A stretch of DNA of 64,000 bases, from the NCBI GenBank assembly GCA_020628645.1, contig JAHDES010000033.1, positions 1 through 64,000 of the forward strand, given 5' to 3'. The notes beneath the pieces are model-generated. The model did no database searches, was not told the DNA's origin, and worked only from the letters and a program-made list of their open reading frames with translations. The DNA comes from Saprospiraceae bacterium. Lineage in GTDB: Bacteria; Bacteroidota; Bacteroidia; Chitinophagales; Saprospiraceae. The position numbers were made by a program, and so were the translations under genes. Positions 17,685 to 25,449 of the stretch are shown here, piece after piece (the first letter of the stretch is position 1; every line of letters begins with the position of its first letter).

Positions 17685-18590
17685 ATGCAAGAAATAACCG
17701 CCACCGTCGATCGTTATAATAATCCACTAGCCATACAGTCTAATGCATTAATTCATGCACGTTATGAAATGACTGCCATTCAAAAGAAGATTTTGTTAAT
17801 GCTCATTTCTAAGATTCAGCCAGATGATATTGATTTCAAACCTTATCGTATCCGTGTAAAGGATTTCTTAGAACTTGCAGATCTTAAAAGTACCCAAATT
17901 TATAGCAAACTTAAATCTGCTACAGAAGGCTTACTCAGTAAAGTTTTTTACATCAAAAAACCAACGGGGGTACTTCAAATCACCATCATTTCGAGTGCAG
18001 AATATTTTGAAGGACGTGGATTAATGGAATTATGCTTCGATCCTAAATTAAAACCCTATTTGCTTCAACTCAAGGAACAATTCACTATCATGCCCCTAAA
18101 GCAAGTCTTGAGTTTACGTTCCGTTTATTCTATTCGAATTTATGAAATGCTTCAGCAATTTAAAAGTACAGGTTTTTTCATCACCAAAGTGGATGACCTC
18201 AAATATAAACTCGGTCTAGAAAATAAATACAAGAGTTACAATCTCTTCAAACGAAATGTCATTCTTCAAGCACAAAAAGAATTATCCAATACAGACATGG
18301 CATTCACCTTTGAAGAAATCAAACAAAGTCGTCGTATTGATAAAATTAAATTTCGATTAATACCTGTAAAAGAATATAAATTAAGCGATGAGCAACGTCA
18401 ACTCAAAGAAAAATTAATGCAAGAATTTGGTTTGACAGATACTCAAGCCAAAAAAATAGTCGTCAAAGTAGACCAACGGGATATTTTCAAAACGATCTTT
18501 GATATTAAAACTACGCAACGCGAGGGTAGAGTACGAACTAATGTGGCAGCCTATGCTGTAGGTGTTTTTGCAGCTAAGTTTAATATTTAA
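17685..18590 (+). CDS. Rep_3-family replication initiator protein
   Basis: A 301-aa initiator with the two winged-helix layout of the Rep_3 (PF01051; RepB/RepE/Pi-like) family. It begins NALIHARYEMTAIQKKILLM and carries a second domain around MPLKQVLSLRSVYSIRIYEML and TGFFITKVDDLKYKLGL, where the family reads iteron DNA. The open frame runs back to a TTG at 17604, but that segment overlaps the last iteron and the DnaA box; the ATG at 17685 (MQEITATVDR) starts at the family's normal N-terminus. It should bind the iterons upstream, open the origin with DnaA and repress itself. No parAB or mobilization gene accompanies it. It could be the driver of a chromid, an integrated plasmid or a relic. 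Confidence 0.92.
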   Translation: MQEITATVDRYNNPLAIQSNALIHARYEMTAIQKKILLMLISKIQPDDIDFKPYRIRVKDFLELADLKSTQIYSKLKSATEGLLSKVFYIKKPTGVLQITIISSAEYFEGRGLMELCFDPKLKPYLLQLKEQFTIMPLKQVLSLRSVYSIRIYEMLQQFKSTGFFITKVDDLKYKLGLENKYKSYNLFKRNVILQAQKELSNTDMAFTFEEIKQSRRIDKIKFRLIPVKEYKLSDEQRQLKEKLMQEFGLTDTQAKKIVVKVDQRDIFKTIFDIKTTQREGRVRTNVAAYAVGVFAAKFNI

Positions 18591-18592
18591 CC

Positions 18593-18740
18593 CAAGTTGC
18601 GTATCGTGAGAGAAAACCCGCCTGCCATAGTTAAATAACGATACAAATGTGTCGGGCAGGGAAGGATAATTTCATAAAAAACTATGATTTTTATGAAATA
18701 GGACGCTTTTTCTCTCTTAAAAATGATAAACCGCAACTTG
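18593..18740. repeat. 148-bp multi-arm fold-back element after the rep gene
   Basis: CAAGTTGCG (18593-18601) pairs with CGCAACTTG (18732-18740), and GAGAGAAAA-type arms (around 18608-18616 and 18708-18716) lie just inside. Internal pairs include GTATCGT/ACGATAC (18601-18607 / 18638-18645), CCTGCC/GGCAGG (18621-18626 / 18655-18660) and TTTCATAAAAA/TTTTTATGAAA (about 18670-18698). The GC-rich part stands out from its surroundings. It begins 2 bp after the rep stop. The rest of the 18591-18952 spacer is AT-rich and holds nothing else I recognise. Confidence 0.65.
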
Positions 18741-18952
18741 AATTATTTAATTAACGCATTTTAAAAATTATTTTTCCCCTTTTCAATCTTCTACAATTTC
18801 TTTTGAAGATAGTTGCAAACAATTTAGTTCATTTTTTCGTATAAAATTAGAACGACATTAAACCTTTACGAATCTCCGTCGTCCTACAAATGGTGTGCAT
18901 CAATTCTTCTTTCTAAGACACACCAATTTCTACCAATTTTTAAACTATACAT

Positions 18953-20443
18953 ATGATCGCTTTAAACTGCGCTACGGGTACACTTGCTCCTTATGTTCCT
19001 TCTAGTGAACGACCTTGGGATCGAAGACGTGCCGCCCATATCTACAAACGTCTTGGTTTTGGAGCTAATGCAGCCACTATTGATGCTGCGCTACAACAAG
19101 ATCCTACTACTTTAGTTGAATCCATTATTACCAACGCTATTGCCAAACCCTTGCCGAATGCACCTGTCTGGGCCAATTGGGCAATTGGTGATTATAACCA
19201 GGATACAATTCAGGAAGATGTAGTTCAGCAAACATTTGATTGGACAGTAGCTTGGTTGGAAGAGATGATGTCAGAAAATCCATTACGAGAAAAACTTGCT
19301 TTGTTTTGGCACAATCATTTTGTAACCCAATTAGATGCGTATCAATGTCCGTCCTATTTATACAATTATCACCGCATTTTACAGCAATATGCTTTAGGTG
19401 ATTTTAAAACATTTACCGAAGAAATAGGGAAGTGTCCAGCTATGTTGATTTATCTCAATGGTGTACAAAGTACGCGGCTTGAACCTAATGAGAATTATGC
19501 TAGAGAATTGTATGAGTTGTTTACACTAGGAGAAAATAATAATTATACCCAACAAGATATTACAGAAACCGCACGAGCGTTGACAGGCTATAATGGCTTT
19601 ACGGAAGCTTGTGCACCGATTGGATTTCTACAGATTTCACATGATCCAGGGAGCAAAACTATTTTTGGGCAAACTGGAAATTGGGGATATGAAGATGTAC
19701 ATCAGTTGATATTTACTGAACGTAGAGATGAAGTAGCGAACTTTATTTGTACCAAAGTATACAAAGCCTTTGTTAGTCCAAATGTAGATGAAACCATAGT
19801 AGCAGGATTAGCTGCGACCTTTAAAGCAAATGATTTTAATCTTGCACCTGTTTTTCGTCAGTTATTTAAAAGTGAACATTTCTTCGATGATGCAGTACTT
19901 GGCGTTAGTGTTAAAAGTCCCATTGAGGCAATGTTGCACATGCTAAAAGAGATTGATTTTCCTTATCAAGGGATCATGAATCCAGATTATAATGTGAATC
20001 AAATTTTATTAGGAGTCTATTTCCAATCTGCACAAATTGGTCAACAGTTATGGAATCCTACAGATGTAGCAGGATGGGATGGCGATCAAGCATGGATCAA
20101 TAGTAATACCTTGACGGGACGCTGGGAAACATCAGACTTTGTTACTTTTAGTATGTTCCAGAATTATCGGTTTATGTTAATTGATTTGGCGAAAGCTTTA
20201 TCTAATAATTCAGCAGATGCAGAATTTGTTACGCAAGTGATTGTGGAACATTTCATCCCACAAGGATTACAAACGCCAGATGATTATGATCGTGCAACGA
20301 TGGTTTTCAAAAGTGATTTTGTGCCAGGGAATTATTTTGAAGATGGTACGTGGAGTTTGGATTATGATGAAGAAGTAGTAGCCGCTCAAATTGCCTTGTT
20401 AATTCGTCATATCACCCGTTTACCTGAATTTCAGTTGGCTTAA
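18953..20443 (+). CDS. DUF1800 family protein
   Basis: A 496-aa protein of the DUF1800 family (PF08811). Diagnostic stretches are RRAAHIYKRLGFGANAAT near the N-terminus, REKLALFWHNHFVTQ (about residues 116-130), the NENYARELYELFTLGE block and QDITETARALTGY. The family is partly helical, of unknown biochemical role, and almost always encoded beside a DUF1501 gene, as here. No signal peptide is visible from this ATG, which is odd because the partner has one; the two may be exported together. The gene pair is separated by a 115-bp spacer holding a long inverted repeat. Confidence 0.9.
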   Translation: MIALNCATGTLAPYVPSSERPWDRRRAAHIYKRLGFGANAATIDAALQQDPTTLVESIITNAIAKPLPNAPVWANWAIGDYNQDTIQEDVVQQTFDWTVAWLEEMMSENPLREKLALFWHNHFVTQLDAYQCPSYLYNYHRILQQYALGDFKTFTEEIGKCPAMLIYLNGVQSTRLEPNENYARELYELFTLGENNNYTQQDITETARALTGYNGFTEACAPIGFLQISHDPGSKTIFGQTGNWGYEDVHQLIFTERRDEVANFICTKVYKAFVSPNVDETIVAGLAATFKANDFNLAPVFRQLFKSEHFFDDAVLGVSVKSPIEAMLHMLKEIDFPYQGIMNPDYNVNQILLGVYFQSAQIGQQLWNPTDVAGWDGDQAWINSNTLTGRWETSDFVTFSMFQNYRFMLIDLAKALSNNSADAEFVTQVIVEHFIPQGLQTPDDYDRATMVFKSDFVPGNYFEDGTWSLDYDEEVVAAQIALLIRHITRLPEFQLA

Positions 20444-20446
20444 TAA

Positions 20447-20516
20447 AGTCGTACCACGAGTTTTTCTTTCTAAAAAAGAGATGAATGACTTTGATCCAAA
20501 TACTCGTGGAACGACT
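20447..20516. repeat. Long inverted repeat between the DUF1800 and DUF1501 genes
   Basis: AGTCGTACCACGAGT (20447-20461) faces ACTCGTGGAACGACT (20502-20516): 14 of 15 pairs match, around a 40-nt spacer. It sits inside what should be one operon. It may be an attenuator, an RNA-processing site or a dispersed repeat; a related AGTCGT/ACGACT palindrome occurs at 59270-59302. Confidence 0.6.
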
Positions 20517-20558
20517 ATGGTTACAACATTTTTTTAAAACCAAAATAATACTCACACC

Positions 20559-22181
20559 ATGTGTAATCCTCATAATAATATACGAAAAGGTGCTTCTTTA
20601 GCCGATAAAAAGGCGCACGCAAAAGATCATAAAAGGTGGAGTCGCCGAAACTTTATACGGGGCTTAGGACTTACGGCAGGTACAGGAATGATGCTCGCTA
20701 AAACTCCGATCAGTGCCATCGCTTCTTCACCCTTAGCTTATTTACTGAATGAAGCGGCCAATGAAGATCGTGTTTTCGTTCTCATTCGCTTAAAAGGAGG
20801 AAATGATGGTTTGAATACCATTGTCCCCCTATATGATTATAGCACTTATCAATCTTATCGACCCAATATCGCTTTAGCAGAAAATAGTTTGCTTGGTTTA
20901 TCCAATGAATTTGGAATGCATCCTAATCTACAAAATATAAAATCGCTTTGGGATGATGGAAAAATGAAGGTGGTGAATAATGTGGGTTATGATAATCACT
21001 CCCTCTCACATTTTCGATCTACAGATATTTGGGGATCGGCAAGTGATGCTAGTGAAGTAATCAACTCGGGTTGGTTGGGGCGTTTTTTAGAAAATGAATA
21101 TCCCGATTATTTAATGACTCCTCCACCCAATCCACCTGCCATTCAAATTGGTTCTTCAGGAAGTTTATTATTTAATGGAGCTGGAGAAAGCAATACGAAT
21201 TATTCTTTGGCGGTAACAAGTCCAGATGAATTATTTGAAATTGCACAAACAGGGCAATTGTATGATACCCAAAATATTCCTGATTGTCATTATGGTACAC
21301 AATTAGAATATCTTCGCACGGTAGCGAATACCACCTTTATTTATGCAGATATTATTAAACAAGCCTATGATAATTCTTCTACAGAAATTGATTTTACCAC
21401 ATCTTTAGGAAATCAATTGGCATTAGTTTCTAGATTAATAAAAGGAGGTTTAGGAACGAAGTTTTATGTAGTTTCTTTAGATGGATTTGATACACATGCA
21501 GGTCAATTAAATAGTCATGCTCAATTGATGAATAATCTTTCTTCAGCCGTTCGTGAATTTTATGAAGATTTAGGGGCAAAAGGAAAAGACGTTTTGAGTA
21601 TGACCTTCTCAGAATTTGGACGACGAGTACAACAAAATGCTTCTCAAGGTACCGATCATGGAACTGCCGCACCCATTATGCTATTTGGAGAAGGCTTAAA
21701 TGGGAATGGATTTATCGGAACAGGCCCAGATTTGGATGATCTAGATAATAATGGTAATCTAAAATTTGGTACAGATTTTAGAGAAATTTATGCTTCTGTT
21801 TTAGAAAATTGGTTGTGTATTGATCCAGATTTAGTGAATAATATTTTAGGGCAATCCTTTGATCGACTTGATATAGGTTTGACGTGCAGTCCACAAGTTT
21901 CGAGTCCTAGTTTGGCGGGTTATCAATTACAACATGAGGCGCGGTATACGTCAGATGGTCAAATCATCATTCGATATACCTTACCCAATACGATGTTTAC
22001 CAAAGTAGAAGTTTTCAATATTTTAGGACAATCTGTAGCGAAACTCCATCAAGGACGGCAGAGTAGGGGAGAGCATCAATTGACCTTTAGGGGAGGCAGT
22101 CAATTTGCGCCATCCAGTTATGTCTATCGAATAGAAGCCAATGGGCAAGCGTATAGCAATAAGATTGTGTTGATGCGATAG
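20559..22181 (+). CDS. DUF1501 family secreted protein with T9SS type A sorting domain
   Basis: A 540-aa protein. A twin-arginine signal is visible as WSRRNFIRGLGL near residue 30, followed by a hydrophobic stretch. The body matches DUF1501 (PF07394), a relative of the alkaline-phosphatase/sulfatase fold: FVLIRLKGGNDGLNTIVP, NNVGYDNHSLSHFRSTDIW, SLDGFDTHAGQ and FSEFGRRVQQNASQGTDHGT. These hold the Asp/His residues likely to bind metal. The last ~75 residues (VFNILGQSVAKL and SYVYRIEANGQAYSNKIVLMR) are a T9SS type A sorting domain, so the final address is the cell surface. Tat plus T9SS in one protein is unusual but seen in this family. Enzymatic activity is unproven. Confidence 0.9.
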   Translation: MCNPHNNIRKGASLADKKAHAKDHKRWSRRNFIRGLGLTAGTGMMLAKTPISAIASSPLAYLLNEAANEDRVFVLIRLKGGNDGLNTIVPLYDYSTYQSYRPNIALAENSLLGLSNEFGMHPNLQNIKSLWDDGKMKVVNNVGYDNHSLSHFRSTDIWGSASDASEVINSGWLGRFLENEYPDYLMTPPPNPPAIQIGSSGSLLFNGAGESNTNYSLAVTSPDELFEIAQTGQLYDTQNIPDCHYGTQLEYLRTVANTTFIYADIIKQAYDNSSTEIDFTTSLGNQLALVSRLIKGGLGTKFYVVSLDGFDTHAGQLNSHAQLMNNLSSAVREFYEDLGAKGKDVLSMTFSEFGRRVQQNASQGTDHGTAAPIMLFGEGLNGNGFIGTGPDLDDLDNNGNLKFGTDFREIYASVLENWLCIDPDLVNNILGQSFDRLDIGLTCSPQVSSPSLAGYQLQHEARYTSDGQIIIRYTLPNTMFTKVEVFNILGQSVAKLHQGRQSRGEHQLTFRGGSQFAPSSYVYRIEANGQAYSNKIVLMR

Positions 22182-22204
22182 GGGAGTAATTACTTTAGAA
22201 CTGG

Positions 22205-22241
22205 AAAAAGTCAGATTAATATAACATTGGTCTGACTTTTT
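22205..22241 (+). terminator. Terminator after the DUF1501 gene
   Basis: AAAAAGTCAGA (22205-22215) pairs with TCTGACTTTTT (22231-22241) and runs into further T residues, 24 bp after the stop codon. The A/T flanks would let it work in both directions. Confidence 0.75.
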
Positions 22242-22290
22242 TTGTAATTTTGGGTATCCCTCACCGAAAAATTAAGCTAATCTTTACCTG

Positions 22291-25200
22291 ATGCCTATGA
22301 AAAATATCATACTTCTTACAGTTTTATGCTTTCCTATTTTAGTTAACACTCAAACCATCACCTTAGCTTTTGAACCTGTTTATGGGGCTACACCTAATCC
22401 ATCTGAAATCAAAGTTAGTGGAAATACACTCTATATTGATAAATTGAGAAGTTTGGATTTGGAGAATATGGAAGAAGGATGGAAGGTTTTTAATGTACCT
22501 GTAAAAAGATATGCTGATAATATACATTTACATGTACATAATGATCATCATTATGTAGGTACATATTATGAACAAGGGACAAGTTTATGGACTCACTCTG
22601 AAGGTGCTTCATATTTTGGTTTAGTCAGCCATGATACAAGTATTCAAGATTTATATTCCCTAAATGTTCAATATTTGAATGGGTATGGAGGTTTCGGTGC
22701 TTCACATTATTCTGGAAGTCATATTATAGATTATGACTACAGATTTTTAAATGATTCTTTAATATACCTTTATATTAATAAGAGTATAGGACTTGGACAC
22801 GATGGATCTGAGATAGTTGATGATTTTTTTGTTATTAAAAATAATGACACCTTTAATCGGAAGTCAAGTCAATTATTTCCAGCTAAATTAATTACAGATA
22901 ATGAATACTATATTAATGTGGTAGCAGATTCAATACAAGTTAGTGATAATACTCAATTTACAAACTATGTGACGAAATTTATTCCCGAATATTCTGATTA
23001 TATCGACGGCTTTTTGGAAGAAGATGTATTGAGTGTTTTTTCTAAGGATAGTGTCTTATTATCATACGATTTGGGTGATAGTTGGGAAGAAATGTCATAT
23101 CCGTTTACGGAAGAAATAAATCAGGTTACTTACAATAAAGAAAACCAGGCATACCACTTATTTACCCAAGATAAAGTATATCAATGTCAAGATTTATTAG
23201 ACCCAAGCTGTTACGAAGTATTGTATGATTTTCAAGAAAATCCTTATGGAGAAGAAGCTGTTTCACTTTTTGTATCTAAAGAAAATAGATGGATAACAAA
23301 ACAAGATACCGTTAAATATTCTAGTGATTTTGGTCAAACTTGGCTTAAGTTAGAGAATATCCCTTGGACGAGTAATAATGATTTATTTGCTGTTGGAGAT
23401 GAATTATGGATATCTAATACAACACGATCTTTTGATAAAGGAGAGACGTGGTCAGAAATTCCTTCAAATAGTTTTAGAACATCTACTAATCAGATGTTAA
23501 CATTGAATCCTAGAAACAATCTTTGTAAAGTGAATGATGTGTATTTTGCTATGGCAAAAGAAGAAAATGAAAATTTTGCTATTTATAGTTCTGCAAATGA
23601 TTTCCAGGCTTTTGAAAAAATACTGGAAATTCCAACTATTCCTATCGTTCTAAATGAATCTATTTATACCTGTTATCAAAATACGCTTTATAAATATCAA
23701 TTTGAGAATAATACATGGATAACTACAAATTTAGATTTCATAAGTGGGGGTACTGTTAAATTTTATTCTCTTCAAAATTATCTTATCTTATTTGAACAAT
23801 TAGACGATCAAGAGTATAATTATTTTATCAGTGTTGATGATGGATTAACATGGGTTGCCTTAGAATTACCCAATGATGAATCTATTCTTCATCCAATGCT
23901 GGTAGGAGATCATTTTTTATACTTGTACAATAAAGAAGGAGGAATTTGGAGTAAAGAACCAACTGCAGAATGGAAGCAAGAATCCATACGAAATGATGCG
24001 AATTTAGATTTAATTTATGGCGATGTTCTTTTAGAAAATCATTTATTTGGGACATTTACTGTTGGGGATATCATTTTTCAGGATTTTTATCGTAAAGAAT
24101 TTCGAGATGATTATCATGATATATTGAATGCTACAAAGACCTTTACAGAATGTTTTATTTCACCAAATAAGGGACGAGATTGGTTTCGAGTAGAAGTACG
24201 ACTGATTGGTCGTTGGCAACCTATAGCTGGTATTGGGAGACCTCAGTGTGAAATTGGCAATACGGTTTTTTTTAAAGGAGCTTGGAAGTTAAATAAAAAT
24301 GCTTTTGTAGATAATCAACGACCCGATATTAAAATTACAAATCTTGATATAATTGATGGACATCTTTTGGAATTTGATACTTCCTATTATGAGTTTACTA
24401 TCACTAATATTTTTCCTGAAACAATAACTGATTCTTTTGATATTGATGTAGTACTATTTAGGGGTTTCGAAACATCAGTAGATACAATTCGACATCATCG
24501 AATAAGGATTCCTGGTTTAGAATCTTATGAAACTTTGACACTAATAGATTCTTTTATATTTCCCCATGAATATCCTTATGTTTATCATTACCTAGAGGTA
24601 AATGTTGATGAGGAAGATTTGATAGATGAATTTTATGAAGATAACAACTCTTTAGGTAGAAATGTTATTATGCGATCAAAACCTATCGTTTACACTTCTG
24701 AAGAAGTCATTGTTTGTGAAGGTGATTTGTATAATGGAGTTCTTTATCTTGATGATATTGTCCTTATTGATACTATTTCCACACATTTGGATAGTATAGA
24801 GGTATATCGACTTATAATTAATGTAGTTAAGCCTGATAATATCTTTACTCAAGAATTTATTTGTAAAGGCGATTCTATTCTTTTTGGAGGTGATTATCTA
24901 TATGAACCAGCATTCTATAAAGATACCTTAATAGGTTTAGAAACGGGCTGTGATAGTGTTGTAACGATGCAAATAATTCATCTTCCAGATATTTATAAAG
25001 TAGAATCTATTGATATCCTTCAAGGAGAAACTTTTAATGGTGTACAAATAACTAGTGATACTGTTTTTCAAAACACTTTTATTACACAAAACGGTTGTGA
25101 TAGTACGCATATTGTTGTAGTGAATGTTATCCCCTCAACAAGTGTAAATGATATAAGTACTTCTCTATTTTCTCTATTTCCTAATCCTACATCTAATCAA

Positions 25201-25401
25201 TTTACAATTAGTACAAATCGGCAAGAATACACGGAAGTGGATTATCAAGTTATAGATGTATATGGTCGAATACTTCAAAAAGGAACATTTCTTTCTTCAG
25301 AAATAAAATTACTTTCACTAGAAAAAGAGGAAAAAGGACTTTATTTTATTCAACTGGAATTCGAAGAGAAGCGATATGTAGAAAAAATAGTAAAACAATA
25401 A
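22291..25401 (+). CDS. Secreted BNR/Asp-box protein with CARDB-like region and T9SS type A sorting domain
   Basis: A 1036-aa exported protein. A signal peptide follows the second Met (MKNIILLTVLCFPILVNTQT). Repeated Asp-box motifs of the S-x-D-x-G-x-x-W type (YDLGDSWEE, SSDFGQTWLKL, SFDKGETWSEI, SVDDGLTWVAL) indicate a sialidase/VPS10-like beta-propeller over residues about 100-640. Residues about 670-790 resemble a CARDB adhesion domain. Two short repeats with ICKGDSI and CDSVVTMQI motifs follow, and the C-terminus (LFPNPTSNQFTIS to KIVKQ) is a T9SS type A sorting domain. It is probably a surface or released binding protein. No catalytic residues of a true sialidase can be assigned. It is bracketed by terminators, so it is monocistronic. 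Confidence 0.85.
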   Translation: MPMKNIILLTVLCFPILVNTQTITLAFEPVYGATPNPSEIKVSGNTLYIDKLRSLDLENMEEGWKVFNVPVKRYADNIHLHVHNDHHYVGTYYEQGTSLWTHSEGASYFGLVSHDTSIQDLYSLNVQYLNGYGGFGASHYSGSHIIDYDYRFLNDSLIYLYINKSIGLGHDGSEIVDDFFVIKNNDTFNRKSSQLFPAKLITDNEYYINVVADSIQVSDNTQFTNYVTKFIPEYSDYIDGFLEEDVLSVFSKDSVLLSYDLGDSWEEMSYPFTEEINQVTYNKENQAYHLFTQDKVYQCQDLLDPSCYEVLYDFQENPYGEEAVSLFVSKENRWITKQDTVKYSSDFGQTWLKLENIPWTSNNDLFAVGDELWISNTTRSFDKGETWSEIPSNSFRTSTNQMLTLNPRNNLCKVNDVYFAMAKEENENFAIYSSANDFQAFEKILEIPTIPIVLNESIYTCYQNTLYKYQFENNTWITTNLDFISGGTVKFYSLQNYLILFEQLDDQEYNYFISVDDGLTWVALELPNDESILHPMLVGDHFLYLYNKEGGIWSKEPTAEWKQESIRNDANLDLIYGDVLLENHLFGTFTVGDIIFQDFYRKEFRDDYHDILNATKTFTECFISPNKGRDWFRVEVRLIGRWQPIAGIGRPQCEIGNTVFFKGAWKLNKNAFVDNQRPDIKITNLDIIDGHLLEFDTSYYEFTITNIFPETITDSFDIDVVLFRGFETSVDTIRHHRIRIPGLESYETLTLIDSFIFPHEYPYVYHYLEVNVDEEDLIDEFYEDNNSLGRNVIMRSKPIVYTSEEVIVCEGDLYNGVLYLDDIVLIDTISTHLDSIEVYRLIINVVKPDNIFTQEFICKGDSILFGGDYLYEPAFYKDTLIGLETGCDSVVTMQIIHLPDIYKVESIDILQGETFNGVQITSDTVFQNTFITQNGCDSTHIVVVNVIPSTSVNDISTSLFSLFPNPTSNQFTISTNRQEYTEVDYQVIDVYGRILQKGTFLSSEIKLLSLEKEEKGLYFIQLEFEEKRYVEKIVKQ

Positions 25402-25407
25402 ATAATC

Positions 25408-25442
25408 GAGTTGGGTCAAATGATACTTATTTGACCCAACTC
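25408..25442. terminator. Bidirectional terminator between convergent T9SS genes
   Basis: A 14-bp perfect stem, GAGTTGGGTCAAAT with ATTTGACCCAACTC, closes a 7-nt loop. It fills the 48-bp gap between two convergent stop codons. Confidence 0.85.
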
Positions 25443-25449
25443 ATATATT

